Shown in pieces: positions 1 through 8,733 of a stretch of DNA of 64,000 nt; position 1 is the stretch's first letter; each line of letters begins with the position of its first letter. This DNA comes from JAGVGT01 sp963807225 (lineage in GTDB: Bacteria > Desulfobacterota > Desulfobulbia > Desulfobulbales > JAGXFP01). Made by a program: the position numbers and the translations under genes. Where the stretch lies: contig CAWEAD010000005.1 of assembly GCA_963807225.1 (NCBI GenBank), positions 868,001-932,000 of the forward strand, in the 5' to 3' direction. The notes below the pieces were generated by a model. It was not told the DNA's origin, made no database searches, and saw only the letters and a program-made list of their open reading frames with translations.

Positions 1-317
1 GAATGATGACGCCAGGGTCGATCATCATCAATCTCGACCGGCTCATAATGGTTGATATTGAGATGAATATGAGGTGGTAATACCCGTCCAGACACCCAGT
101 CTCCGTTATCCAGGTAAAAATAGAGATTGGTCGAGGGATTGAAATAGACTTCGGCATCGGGATAGTAGCGATACCGCCAACGGTCGGTCACTACCCGTCC
201 CGGCACCGGCGGAGCCAGATATGGCCCGGGTGGTGGCGGCACCACCCGGCAGCCGTCCAGGGTCAAGAACAGCAGGATGCCAACACCGAACAAACCGATT
301 CGCTTCAGAATCAACAT
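1..317 (-). CDS. Small proline-rich lipoprotein, partial (runs off left edge)
   Basis: The gene starts at ATG 317, preceded by AGGAG about 7 bases upstream, and is open to the first base of the window, giving 105 visible codons. The N-terminus is a lipoprotein signal: a Lys-Arg pair, a hydrophobic stretch and a lipobox ending Leu-Asp-Gly-Cys near residue 21. The mature part is rich in Pro, Tyr and Asp, with a YYPDAEVYF block followed by NLYFYLDNGDW. That pattern is seen in small secreted proteins of unknown function in Desulfobacterota; I cannot assign a role. It lies 26 bases after rpe on the same strand, so it is probably the last gene of the lgt-M16-rpe operon. Its C-terminus is outside the window. 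Confidence 0.75.
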   Translation of the reverse strand, partial: MLILKRIGLFGVGILLFLTLDGCRVVPPPPGPYLAPPVPGRVVTDRWRYRYYPDAEVYFNPSTNLYFYLDNGDWVSGRVLPPHIHLNINHYEPVEIDDDRPWRHH

Positions 318-343
318 GGCTTTCTCCTAGTTATTCGGTATTT

Positions 344-1006
344 TCAACAGGACAGAGCGATTTTCATTCGCTCGATGACCCGCCGATAATCGGATTGTCC
401 GAAAATGGCCGAGCCGGCCACGAAGATATTGGCCCCGGCCGCGGCCACCTCACCGATATTATCCGGCCCGATACCACCGTCCACTTCGATGCCGACCTGC
501 AGGCCGCGGGCCGTGATCATCCCATGCAATTGCCGGATCTTGGGCAGGGTCGAGGGAATGAACGACTGGCCGCCAAAGCCGGGATTGACGCTCATCAGCA
601 TCACCAGGTCGAGATCATCCAGGATCCATTCCAGCGAGTCGAGCGGGGTGGCCGGATTGAGAACCACCCCCGCCTTCATGCCCAGTTCGCGGATCCGAGC
701 CAGGGTCCGGTGCAGATGATACCCGGTCTCGACATGGACCGTAATCCAATCGGCTCCGGCGGCGGCAAAATCCTCCAGATAACGCTCCGGGTTTTCGATC
801 ATCAGATGGACATCCAGAGGGCGGTCGGTAATCCGACGCAGAGCCTTGACCACCAAGGGGCCGATCGTAATGTTGGGGACAAAATGGCCGTCCATGACAT
901 CGACATGGACGATGTCGGCTCCGGCCTCGATCACCTGAGTGACCTCATCCCCCAGTCTGGCGAAATCGGCGGATAGGATGGAAGGGGCTATCATGTAATT
1001 CTGCAT
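344..1006 (-). CDS. rpe: Ribulose-phosphate 3-epimerase
   Basis: The 220-residue protein has the normal length of Rpe, the TIM-barrel enzyme interconverting ribulose 5-phosphate and xylulose 5-phosphate in the pentose phosphate pathway. Family signatures are clear: APSILSADF at the N-terminus, HVDVMDGHFVPN with a metal-ligand His and the catalytic Asp, HLMIENPERY, the MSVNPGFGGQ loop, and VDGGI plus AGSAIFG at the phosphate site. The start codon overlaps the stop of the upstream M16 peptidase gene by one base (TAATG), suggesting translational coupling. Cytoplasmic. Nothing unusual is visible. Confidence 0.97.
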   Translation of the reverse strand: MQNYMIAPSILSADFARLGDEVTQVIEAGADIVHVDVMDGHFVPNITIGPLVVKALRRITDRPLDVHLMIENPERYLEDFAAAGADWITVHVETGYHLHRTLARIRELGMKAGVVLNPATPLDSLEWILDDLDLVMLMSVNPGFGGQSFIPSTLPKIRQLHGMITARGLQVGIEVDGGIGPDNIGEVAAAGANIFVAGSAIFGQSDYRRVIERMKIALSC

Positions 1007-3867
1007 TACTGGTTCTCCGGGTTATCGTTCGGGTCGGCGGCCGGCATGCTTTCCGGAGTGACCGATTCCGGGGTCGGAACAGCAGTCCGGGACTGTTCTT
1101 CGGCCGGGATCTCCGGAAGCTTCGCCGTGGATTCTCCACTCTCGGGTGAAACCTCTACCGGTGCTTCTTCATCGACCTGCGGGACGGTAGCCCCTTCAGC
1201 TCCGGCCGTCACCATCACATAATGATCAGGCAGGATATAACGCTGGGCCACGGCCAGCACCTGATCAGGAGTCACCGCATTCAGGGCCTCGATATAACGG
1301 TTGCCGAAATCCTGACCCAGGCCGTAGGTTTCGTTCAGGGCCATCTCCAGGGCCTGAGCGTCATGGGTCTGCAACCCAAGTTCATACCGGCTGATCAGGA
1401 GATTTCTGGCCTTGACCAACTCTTCCTGACTGATCGGTTCCTGGCGGACCAAAAATAATTCTTTCCAGATCGCCTTGATGGCCTGGTCTTTTTTGTCCGG
1501 GCTGGTGCCGACATAAATGCCGAAAGAACCGGTATCCAACCCCAGCTGTGAAAATGAGGAGAGGCTGTACGCCAGACTCTGCCGGTCGCGCAGGTCGCTG
1601 AACAGTCGGCCGCTCTGGCCGCTGAGAACGGTATCCAGGATTTCCAGGGGATAACGATCGGGGCTGGTCAAGGTGGTGCCCAGAAAACCGATAACGATCT
1701 GGGTCTGCTCCCGGTCCCGCACCACCTTGATCAAGTCGGGCATCGCCGGCGGCTCGGGCGGCAACCGGTCCTCTTCGACCGACCCCCGGGTGACGGGGGT
1801 GATCTCGGCTTGCCAGTCACCGAACATCTTCTCCACCAGGTCTCGAACCTCATCGGCCTTGACCGCGCCGGCCACGGTCAGGACCAGTTTGTCGGGTCGG
1901 GCCTGCGCTTCATAGATGGCGCGCAGTTCGGGCACGGTGAATCTGCGGAAAGCGGCAGCACTGCCGATGGGATTCAGGCCATAGGGATGCCCCTGGAACA
2001 GGGCCTGGTTGAAATTCAAAAAAGTCAGGGCCGGCAGCGAATCCTGCTGCTGCTGCAAGCGGGATAACAACTCAGGCCGGATCTTTTCGGCCTCGTCCGG
2101 GGCAAAAGCCGGTTGGCGGATGATGTCGCGGACCAGCCGCAGACCGGGCTCGAAGAAGCGGGCCAGGAAATCACCCTGCAGCCCGAAGGTGTTCTTGCCG
2201 CTGAAACCTTCGATACTGCCGGCCATATCGGCGATCTTCAGAGCCAGTTGCCGGGTGTTTAAATCCCTGGTGCCTTTGGGAAGCAGCGCACTGATGAAAG
2301 TAAAGGCGCCGTTGGTCATCTCGTTTTCGCCGCGCAGACCGCCGGGCATGACTGCCCGGATGGCCACGGTTTCCACCCGCGGATCTTCCCGAACCAGGAG
2401 GCGCAGGCCGTTTGGCAAACGATAATGAAAAACCCCGGGCAGGAACGAATTGCTTATCAGGGCGCTAGGCACCCCGTCCCGGGCGAGGCTTTCAGCCCGG
2501 GCCGCCATTTTTTCCAGATCGGCGCTGTCCAGGAGCGGCTCCTGTCCCGGCGGCGTCAAAACCCCGACGGTCAGGCCGCCGCTTTTGAGGTAGGTTGCGG
2601 CCACCCGCATCACCTCCTCCCTGGTCACCGACCGGACCCGCGACAGGTATTCGTCCTCACGGGGATCACCGGCCAGAAATTCAAAAGAACCGAGGATCCG
2701 GGCCTGCCCCTCGACCCGCTCCAGGCCGAAGACAAAATCGCTCTCCAGGTTGCGTTTGACCCGCGCCAGTTCCTCCTCCTGCACCAGTTGGTATTTTAGT
2801 TTGAAGAGTTCCTCCAGGATACCCTGCAGAGCGGCGCCCACCTTGTCGCTGTCCAGGACGGCCGAGATTTCCAGAAGGCCCTGGTCCCTTGGGGTGAAGG
2901 AACTGGCCCCGATCCGGTAAACCAGACCTTTTTCATCGCGGAGTTGGTGATAAAGGCGGGAAGTATCGCCCTGGCCCAGCAGGGTGGCGATCACGTCAAG
3001 AACCGGGGTATCCGGATGGTCGAATGGGGTGGTAGGCAAAGAGAGGAGCAGATGAGTCTGCTTGACATCCTTACTCAGTTTGAAAAAATCGGCCTGGTTC
3101 CGGGCCGGTTCCACCGGCAGGGAGGGGCTGGCGTGATTACCGCGGGGAAGATCGCCCAGCAACTCGCGGACCCGGTCGTTCACTTCCCGAGCCCGAACGT
3201 CGCCGACCACGACCACGGTGAAATTTTCCGGCTGGTAGTGCTTTTCCACGTAACGGAGGATGTCGTCCCTGGTAAAGGAGGAAACGCTCTCCCTGGTTCC
3301 GATAACCGGCAGGCGATAGGGGTGAGCTTGGTAGGAGCGGGCCATCATCTCCTCGAAGAGCAGGGTCTGGGGTCGATCATCCCGCATGGCGATCTCTTCC
3401 AGCACCACCTTTTTCTCGCGCTCCAGCTCAACCGGGTCGAAGGTTGAGTTCAGTACCGCGTCGGTCAGCACCTCCAGGGCCAGATCCCAGAAACGGGCCG
3501 AGAGAGTGGCGTGGTAGACCGTGTAGTCATAACTGGTGTAGGCATTGATATTGCCGCCCACCTCTTCGATAGCCCGGGCCAACCCGCCGGCCTTGCGGGT
3601 CGGCGTGCCCTTGAAGATCATGTGCTCGATCAGATGGGTTATGCCGGCCTCGTTCGGCTCTTCGTAAGCGCTGCCGGCCTTGACCCAGATCTGGACGGTG
3701 ACCGCCTTGGTCCCGGGCGTTTCCTTGACGATGGTAGTTAACCCGTTTTCCAGGGTATTCTTATGGAGCAGGGGGGCCAGTTCGATTGCCGCGACAGGGT
3801 TCATGTCCACACTGAGAAGGATAATGGTTATAAGAAGGATAATTCGGCTGAGCGCCTTGAGGTTCAT
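1006..3867 (-). CDS. Exported M16 family zinc metallopeptidase, two-domain
   Basis: I chose ATG 3867 rather than the longer open frame to 4002. The upstream part would run into the end of lgt's downstream region and has no signal, while 3867 follows a CAGGAG site and begins a signal peptide (MNLKALSRII.. to PVAA). The mature protein of about 925 residues contains two insulinase-type halves. The first has the inverted zinc motif HLIEH inside THLIEHMIFKGT and is probably catalytic. The second half (NGAFTFISALLPKG) lacks HxxEH and probably forms the other wall of the chamber, as in single-chain pitrilysin-like enzymes. The last 60 residues are a Pro/Glu/Ser-rich, likely disordered tail. It presumably degrades peptides in the periplasm. 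Overlaps rpe by one base. Confidence 0.9.
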   Translation of the reverse strand: MNLKALSRIILLITIILLSVDMNPVAAIELAPLLHKNTLENGLTTIVKETPGTKAVTVQIWVKAGSAYEEPNEAGITHLIEHMIFKGTPTRKAGGLARAIEEVGGNINAYTSYDYTVYHATLSARFWDLALEVLTDAVLNSTFDPVELEREKKVVLEEIAMRDDRPQTLLFEEMMARSYQAHPYRLPVIGTRESVSSFTRDDILRYVEKHYQPENFTVVVVGDVRAREVNDRVRELLGDLPRGNHASPSLPVEPARNQADFFKLSKDVKQTHLLLSLPTTPFDHPDTPVLDVIATLLGQGDTSRLYHQLRDEKGLVYRIGASSFTPRDQGLLEISAVLDSDKVGAALQGILEELFKLKYQLVQEEELARVKRNLESDFVFGLERVEGQARILGSFEFLAGDPREDEYLSRVRSVTREEVMRVAATYLKSGGLTVGVLTPPGQEPLLDSADLEKMAARAESLARDGVPSALISNSFLPGVFHYRLPNGLRLLVREDPRVETVAIRAVMPGGLRGENEMTNGAFTFISALLPKGTRDLNTRQLALKIADMAGSIEGFSGKNTFGLQGDFLARFFEPGLRLVRDIIRQPAFAPDEAEKIRPELLSRLQQQQDSLPALTFLNFNQALFQGHPYGLNPIGSAAAFRRFTVPELRAIYEAQARPDKLVLTVAGAVKADEVRDLVEKMFGDWQAEITPVTRGSVEEDRLPPEPPAMPDLIKVVRDREQTQIVIGFLGTTLTSPDRYPLEILDTVLSGQSGRLFSDLRDRQSLAYSLSSFSQLGLDTGSFGIYVGTSPDKKDQAIKAIWKELFLVRQEPISQEELVKARNLLISRYELGLQTHDAQALEMALNETYGLGQDFGNRYIEALNAVTPDQVLAVAQRYILPDHYVMVTAGAEGATVPQVDEEAPVEVSPESGESTAKLPEIPAEEQSRTAVPTPESVTPESMPAADPNDNPENQ

Positions 3868-3994
3868 CAGGGTCAACTCCTGGTTGTCTGGATACCGGCA
3901 GTGGCGATTAAGCGACTCTGCTGCCGCTGAGGCACAATTTAACAGTTCATATTGATAATACCAGGTAAAAGGCTTGGCAAGAGGGGGTTTGGCT

Positions 3995-4792
3995 TCATGC
4001 ATCGGCCCGGCCGCGACCGGGCCACAAAAGCAGGACCAGCCCGGCGGCGACCATCGCCCCGCTTAACAGCTGGCCCATGGTCAGGTGGCCCACCAGAAAT
4101 CCGACCTGGACATCGGGGGCGCGAAATTGTTCGACGAAGATCCGCAGACAGCCGTAGCCGGCGAGAAAGGCGGCCAGCAAGGTGCCGGCCGGCCAGTGGC
4201 GGCGATAATGGAAAATACGCAACACCCACAAAAAGGTGAAAAGCAACACCCCCTCCAGCAAAAACTCATAAAGCTGAGAAGGATGACGAGGCGCCGGGCC
4301 GCCGGCCGGGAAGACCATGGCCCAGGGCACGTCGGTGACCCGACCGAAGAGTTCGCCGTTGATGAAATTTCCGAGCCGCCCCAACCCCAGACCGATGGGT
4401 ACCGGCACCACGTAGACATCGGCGGTGGCCAGAAAGCTCAAGCCCCGCTTGCGGCAGAACAACCAGCCGCCGAGCAGCAGGCCGAGCAGGGCGCCGTGAA
4501 AGGAGAGCCCCCCCTGCCAGATGGCGATGATCTCGGTGGGATGATGCAGATAATAGGAGAAATTGTAAAAGAGAATGTAGCCCAGCCGAGCGCCCAGGAT
4601 CAGACTGATGATCAGAAAAAAATTCAGATCCTCATACTGCTCGGCCAAGCGCTGAAGACGATATTTCCGGGCCTGATAACCGACCAGAACATGGACGGCG
4701 ATAAAGCCCAGGACATACATCAGGCCATACCAGCGGACGGCCAGGGGGCCAAGACGGAAGATGACCGGGTCGATATGGGGATAAGTGAGCAT
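3995..4792 (-). CDS. lgt: Prolipoprotein diacylglyceryl transferase
   Basis: Lgt transfers diacylglycerol from phosphatidylglycerol to the lipobox cysteine of prelipoproteins, the first step of lipoprotein maturation at the inner membrane. The 265-residue protein has the expected seven or so membrane segments and the family motifs: VRWYGLMY near the start, GARLGY, the GGLSFHGALLG block with the essential His, and GRLGNFINGELFGR with the invariant Arg and Asn. It lies 127 bases upstream of the M16 peptidase and 9 bases after a small membrane protein gene on the same strand. A lipoprotein gene sits further down the run. Confidence 0.97.
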   Translation of the reverse strand: MLTYPHIDPVIFRLGPLAVRWYGLMYVLGFIAVHVLVGYQARKYRLQRLAEQYEDLNFFLIISLILGARLGYILFYNFSYYLHHPTEIIAIWQGGLSFHGALLGLLLGGWLFCRKRGLSFLATADVYVVPVPIGLGLGRLGNFINGELFGRVTDVPWAMVFPAGGPAPRHPSQLYEFLLEGVLLFTFLWVLRIFHYRRHWPAGTLLAAFLAGYGCLRIFVEQFRAPDVQVGFLVGHLTMGQLLSGAMVAAGLVLLLWPGRGRADA

Positions 4793-4801
4793 GGTTCGGA
4801 A

Positions 4802-5023
4802 CTATTCGTTGCCGGCTTTACGCAGGGCCTTGCCGCTTTCTTCCAGGGCCTTGCCGCTCTGGTCCAGAACCTTGTTGCCGGTTTGCTTGATCCGGCTCTG
4901 GATCGTCTGATTGGCAAAGGGGTTACTGAAGATGGGCTTATTCTTGCCCAGATTGACGCCGAACCAGAGGCCCAGAGCCAAGCCGAGCACGAGACCAAGG
5001 ACAAGATTACGTAGAGCTCTCAT
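4802..5023 (-). CDS. Small single-pass membrane protein, 73 aa
   Basis: Unrecognised. One N-terminal membrane helix (residues 5-25, rich in Leu and Gly) is followed by a basic, Gln/Lys-rich amphipathic tail with the repeated pattern GKALEESGKALRKAGNE. It sits 9 bases before lgt and looks co-transcribed. The best ribosome site (AGGAG around 5048) is spaced for another ATG at 5037 that opens a five-codon ORF ending at TGA 5020. That stop overlaps the ATG of this gene, so the small gene may be translated by reinitiation. Function unknown; a gene is supported by its membrane-helix design and operon position. Confidence 0.6.
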   Translation of the reverse strand: MRALRNLVLGLVLGLALGLWFGVNLGKNKPIFSNPFANQTIQSRIKQTGNKVLDQSGKALEESGKALRKAGNE

Positions 5024-5285
5024 GAAAGGAATACCATGACTTTATTCTCCTCGAGGGGATTGGATAAGCGAACGTGAGTATCCTACTCCAAAAACGGCGG
5101 CTTGTCCAAGGGCCAGGGGTAGCTTGCCGGTAAGGCCCGCTTGGCACCAACCAAAATTCGCCGGACCGGACGCCCCGGCCGGATCAAGACCCCGTAAAGA
5201 TGACGACTCCGAAAAACAGGGTTGGGGGGCGAAACCGAACCAGCGGACAAAGGAACAGATCCTCAAGTTACATGGTCCGCTCGAG

Positions 5286-5951
5286 TTACTTGAATAAATC
5301 GGCGGTCAGAACCTTTTTCAGTTTCTTGAAAAATTGCGCCGAAGTGCTAAGCGAGCTTAGGGACTGAGTCTCCTCAATCAGAGTTGCTCCTTCCCTGACC
5401 AGGTTTTGGTTCAGGTCGGAGTTGGCCTTGGCCTCTTTCTGGTTGCAGATGGTGGCCAGTAGATGGGTGTAGGCGTTGAGACGATTTGATGTTTTGCGCA
5501 GATTTTCGGTCTGGAAGCGGGCGAAACCGATGAGGATCTTGATCCCCATGGCGGGATGATTCTTGAGAATAATCTTGAAGGCGTTTTGAGCCAGGATGGC
5601 CAGGGTGGCCTTGGACCGGGCACGCAGGGTGGCCGAACGCGGCGCCTTGTCGATCAACGACATCTCGCCGATGGAGTATCCCTGTCCGACCGTGGTGATT
5701 ACGATATCGGCGCCGGTAATGGTTTTTTTCAGAACCTCCATGGTTCCTTCCACCACGAAGGCCACATACTGCCCCACCTGGCCCTCCTTGAACAAAACCT
5801 CGCCGGCCGCCAACTCATAGAGACTCATATAGTTCATCAGCACATCGATATCCTTCTCGATAAGCGCGTCAAAGAAGGGGATCTTACCCAGGGCCAGAAC
5901 CAGGGCGTTCTTATTTTTCCAGAGATCGAGATTGCGCTGCTCTTCAACCAT
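5286..5951 (-). CDS. Cyclic nucleotide-binding domain protein without DNA-binding domain
   Basis: The 221-residue protein has one CRP-type cNMP-binding domain at about residues 20-140, with the phosphate-binding cassette GEMSLIDKAPRSATLRA preceded by a glycine-rich turn. The C-terminal 80 residues are helical (NLRKTSNRLNAYTHLL) and show no winged helix, so this is unlikely to be a transcription factor. It may sense a nucleotide or act as a scaffold. The Arg in the cassette suggests ligand binding is possible. ATG 5951 is used. It is followed by a 240-base gap (5042-5285) in which I recognise nothing, then the lgt operon. Partner unknown. Confidence 0.85.
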   Translation of the reverse strand: MVEEQRNLDLWKNKNALVLALGKIPFFDALIEKDIDVLMNYMSLYELAAGEVLFKEGQVGQYVAFVVEGTMEVLKKTITGADIVITTVGQGYSIGEMSLIDKAPRSATLRARSKATLAILAQNAFKIILKNHPAMGIKILIGFARFQTENLRKTSNRLNAYTHLLATICNQKEAKANSDLNQNLVREGATLIEETQSLSSLSTSAQFFKKLKKVLTADLFK

Positions 5952-6010
5952 GACAATAAAGCTCCTGCTCGAGACGATTATTCACAACCAGATGATTCGC
6001 TTTACCAAAT

Positions 6011-6982
6011 TTATTCCAGACTTTCCACAAGTTCCAGCATGGCCGCCAAGTTGTGGCAGCGTAACATCTTGCGGACCGGCCGGCTAAACTCCGGATCCTC
6101 CCGCAACATGGTCAGCACGGTCTTGAGTTTATTTAATATTTGCTGTTCACCGCTGAAAATCAGCCGATAGCGCTCGGCCAGAACCGAGACATAATAACGA
6201 ATTTCCGCCGCCCGCTCCGACCGCTCGGGTTCAGCCGGGGCCTCTCGCCTCAGCCGCGCGAACAGGCGGGGGTCTCGGATCGCCCCGCGGCCCAGCATCA
6301 GACCGGCCGCCCCGGTTTCGGCCAGCAGGGCATGACCTTGCTCCATCGTGATCACATCGCCGTTGGCGATGACCGGCAGGGGGGTGGCGGCCACCACCCG
6401 GGCCGTGATCAGATGATCGGCCCGGCCGGAAAATTTCTGCACCACGGTGCGAGGGTGCAGGATCAGAAAATCTACCCCGCAATCGGCAAAGAGCGGCAAA
6501 AGCTTGAAGATCTGTTCCGGGTCGTCATAGCCGGAACGGACCTTGACCGAAAATGATCCGGTCGCCACCCGGCGCAACCGGGTCAAGCGTTCGGCCAGTC
6601 CGGTCGGATCCTTGAGCAGGGCGCCGCCGGCCGAGCCCAGGCTCATTCGCCCGTAAGGACAACCCAGGTTGATGTTGAGATGAGCGGCGCCGCCTTCGCC
6701 GGCCGCCCGGGCCGCCGACAACAGGGCCTCGGTATCCCGGCCGATGAGCTGCACCACCAGTGGAATAGCGCCGCGGCTGTCGGCGGCCTCCAGGCGGTCG
6801 ACGGCAGACAGCGGCTGCCGGGAGCCGGGCCGGACCCGGATGAACTCGGTGAATACCACGTCGGGTTTAACCCATTCGCAGAACAAACCCCGCAGAGCCC
6901 GGTTGGTCAAACCCTGCATGGGAGCCAGCATCAGCGGGGAGGTACCACTCTGCCAGGGCAGGATATCGACGCTATCTGTCAT
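6011..6982 (-). CDS. tRNA-dihydrouridine synthase (Dus family)
   Basis: Dus enzymes are FMN flavoproteins that reduce uridines in the tRNA D-loop with NADPH. The protein (323 residues from ATG 6982) shows the TIM-barrel signatures MLAPMQGLTNRALR, INLGCPYGR with the catalytic Cys, FSVKVRSGYDD, HPRTVVQKFSGRADH, VIANGDV and GLMLGRGAIRDPRLF for FMN phosphate binding. The open frame continues 30 codons upstream to 7072, but GGAG lies a short distance before ATG 6982 and family members begin with the AP-Q block, so 6982 is preferred. Which tRNA position it modifies cannot be told from sequence. Single gene, 59 bases upstream of the cNMP-binding gene. Confidence 0.95.
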   Translation of the reverse strand: MTDSVDILPWQSGTSPLMLAPMQGLTNRALRGLFCEWVKPDVVFTEFIRVRPGSRQPLSAVDRLEAADSRGAIPLVVQLIGRDTEALLSAARAAGEGGAAHLNINLGCPYGRMSLGSAGGALLKDPTGLAERLTRLRRVATGSFSVKVRSGYDDPEQIFKLLPLFADCGVDFLILHPRTVVQKFSGRADHLITARVVAATPLPVIANGDVITMEQGHALLAETGAAGLMLGRGAIRDPRLFARLRREAPAEPERSERAAEIRYYVSVLAERYRLIFSGEQQILNKLKTVLTMLREDPEFSRPVRKMLRCHNLAAMLELVESLE

Positions 6983-7183
6983 ACGATTCACTGCTCCAAG
7001 GCCTGTCCGGTAGATTCCCCGGTTTTTTATAATCGCCCCTTGTCGATAATGCAATCGGGTCTGTTTCGGCAACTTGATCCGATAATTTGTCGGGGCATTT
7101 TAACCTAAAATCTGGAGTTGTACCGTGTCATTATGCGTTTGTTGTTTTTCCCCCTTTAGGTTAATGCTTATTTTGCTTAGCCC

Positions 7184-7220
7184 GAGGACCATTGTCCTCT
7201 AGCGGTTACCCGAAGAATGG
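7184..7220. promoter_or_regulatory. Short inverted repeats upstream of the 7276 operon
   Basis: GAGGAC (7184-7189) and GTCCTC (7194-7199) form a perfect six-base inverted repeat around CATT. A second weaker pair, CCCGA/TCGGG, follows directly. Together they sit about 80 bases upstream of ATG 7276 in the gap between dus and the membrane protein gene. They could be an operator or a leader hairpin; nothing else identifies a regulator. The remainder of the 6983-7275 gap shows no recognised element. Confidence 0.3.
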
Positions 7221-7275
7221 CTCGGGCAAAATCGCAGGACGACGCGAAACCGGGACCGAAGGCCGGAGAGAGACC

Positions 7276-7653
7276 ATGAATATTGACCAGGAAAGAGAAC
7301 GGGCTTTAGTCGAAGGGATCAAAAAAAACCTTGAGGAAAAGGGGGAAAAGCTCAAGCCCGAATTTCTCGTCAAATTCTCCGCTCTGCACTGCGGGGTTGT
7401 CGAAAGTCGCGGCTCCGGGTTCGCCGGGCTCTGGCGGTTCATCCGCCTGCCGGTCATGGCCCTGCTGAGCGGAGGGTTGATCATCCTGCTCACCCTGGTT
7501 TTTTTTCGGGGCCCGGTGACCCTGCGCCATTCCTTCGCCGGTCTCGAAGATCTCGATATCCTTGCCTCCCAGGAAGGAACGGAGTTTTACGCCAACCTGG
7601 ATTTTTATGATTGGCTGGCACGCCAGGCAGACGATGAACCACAAAAACCTTAA
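7276..7653 (+). CDS. Single-pass membrane protein, anti-sigma-like position
   Basis: I use ATG 7276 (125 residues), preceded by GGAGAGAGACC. The frame is open 28 codons further up without a ribosome site. The protein has a cytoplasmic acidic N-terminal segment (about 60 residues), one membrane helix (LPVMALLSGGLIILLTLVFF) and a short outer segment ending in DFYDWLARQ. Size and topology resemble the small membrane proteins that lie between an ECF sigma factor and a DUF3106 gene in other proteobacteria. No sigma factor precedes it here, so an anti-sigma role is only a guess. It overlaps the DUF3106 gene by 20 bases. Confidence 0.7.
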   Translation: MNIDQERERALVEGIKKNLEEKGEKLKPEFLVKFSALHCGVVESRGSGFAGLWRFIRLPVMALLSGGLIILLTLVFFRGPVTLRHSFAGLEDLDILASQEGTEFYANLDFYDWLARQADDEPQKP

Positions 7654-8113
7654 TCCCTGGTTGGTCATCCTGCTGCTGTTGGCGACAGCCGGCGTTTTCC
7701 TGCCGAGCAAGCTCACGGCGGCCCCTCTCTCTTGGCAGCAGTTGCCGCCGCGGGAGAAAATGATACTGAGACCATACGCCAGTATTTGGCCGGATTTATC
7801 CCTGGAAAAACGGGAAAAGCTGCGCCACGGGGCCGGACAATGGAGCCGGATGAGCGAAAAGGCCCGGACTCAAGCCCGGGAAAGTTTCAAGCAATGGCAA
7901 CAATTTACTCCGGCGGAGAGGCAACGTATCCGTCAGCAGTTTGAGAAATTCCGGCGCTTGCCCTCGGCCGAGCGCCGAAGGTTGCTGGTAGCCCGGCGCT
8001 TTTACCTCCAGCAGAGCGAGGAGCAGCGGCGACAACTCCGAGAACGCTGGCAAAAGTCCGAGGACGCTAACCCTAGCGGCGGTTCTCCGGCAGCCTCGAA
8101 TACAGATTCCTAA
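7634..8113 (+). CDS. Exported DUF3106 protein
   Basis: ATG 7634 starts a clean signal peptide (MNHKNLNPWLVILLLLATAG... to KLTAAP). The mature part of about 130 residues is almost wholly charged helix. It carries the DUF3106 pattern of repeated tryptophan/proline turns: SWQQLPPREK, WPDLSLEKREKLR, WSRMSEKAR, QFTPAERQRIRQQF and RRLPSAERRRLL. Members are periplasmic and of unknown function, often linked to envelope-stress sigma operons. The gene overlaps the upstream membrane protein gene by 20 bases, so they are co-translated. Its TAA overlaps the stop codon of the convergent LOG gene by four bases (8110-8113). Confidence 0.85.
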   Translation: MNHKNLNPWLVILLLLATAGVFLPSKLTAAPLSWQQLPPREKMILRPYASIWPDLSLEKREKLRHGAGQWSRMSEKARTQARESFKQWQQFTPAERQRIRQQFEKFRRLPSAERRRLLVARRFYLQQSEEQRRQLRERWQKSEDANPSGGSPAASNTDS

Positions 8114-8733
8114 AAGCTGGAAAATTCTTTCCGGTATTTCTGGTAATTAACACAGACGTGATCCATCCGGCTGCGGTCTTCATGGACCCGCAGAATGAAA
8201 CCGACCACCTGCTCCACCTTGGTGAAATGAAAGAGATTGAGTCGGTCCAGGGTATCGAACATACCCCTGGCCTCCACCTCATCCCGCAGCCAGGTGAGCA
8301 GTCCGCCCCACATCTCGCCGAAAAGGACGATGGGCGTTTCGCAGAGGTGGTTGACCTGGACCAGCTGCCAGGTATAGAACAGCTCCAGCAGAGTCCCGAT
8401 ACCGCCGGTGGCGACGATCACCGCATCGGATAAAGCCATGAAGGTATCGAGCCGGTCGCTGAAGCGGGCGAACTCCTCCTTGATATCCAGATACTTATTG
8501 GGCTGCTGTTCGAGAGGCAGCTTGATGTTAAGCCCGATGGAATGGCTGGTGGTGGTGACGCTGCGATGGCCGGCATTGGCGGCCTGCATCAGACCAGGCC
8601 CGCCGCCGGTGACAATGTCGAAACCGGCCTCGGCCAGCTCTTTGGAAATGGCGAAAACATCGCGGTAGGCCTCGTCGCCCTCGCGGATCCGGGCCGAACC
8701 GAAAATTGCCACCCGATAATGCGGATCAACCAT
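8110..8733 (-). CDS. LOG family protein (TIGR00730-type nucleotide hydrolase)
   Basis: The 207-residue protein has a Rossmann-like fold with VAIFGSARIREGD at the N-terminus, the GGGPGLMQAANAG motif and the GGIGTLLELFYTWQ active-site block. These define the LOG / 'lysine decarboxylase-like' family, whose characterised members hydrolyse nucleoside 5'-monophosphates at the N-glycosidic bond. Thr replaces the more usual Pro before the second motif. ATG 8733 follows AGGGAAG; the frame is open to 8847 without support. It is the last gene of a minus-strand operon and overlaps the RelE-like gene by eight bases. Substrate not predictable. Confidence 0.88.
   Translation of the reverse strand: MVDPHYRVAIFGSARIREGDEAYRDVFAISKELAEAGFDIVTGGGPGLMQAANAGHRSVTTTSHSIGLNIKLPLEQQPNKYLDIKEEFARFSDRLDTFMALSDAVIVATGGIGTLLELFYTWQLVQVNHLCETPIVLFGEMWGGLLTWLRDEVEARGMFDTLDRLNLFHFTKVEQVVGFILRVHEDRSRMDHVCVNYQKYRKEFSSF

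Noticed and set aside
3868..4002. 45-codon N-terminal extension of the M16 peptidase
   Set aside because: It would precede a well-formed signal peptide and ribosome site at 3867 and overlaps the end of lgt.
5042..5266. Minus-strand 74-codon frame between lgt operon and cNMP gene
   Set aside because: Starts at TTG without a ribosome site and shows no domain, signal or membrane pattern.
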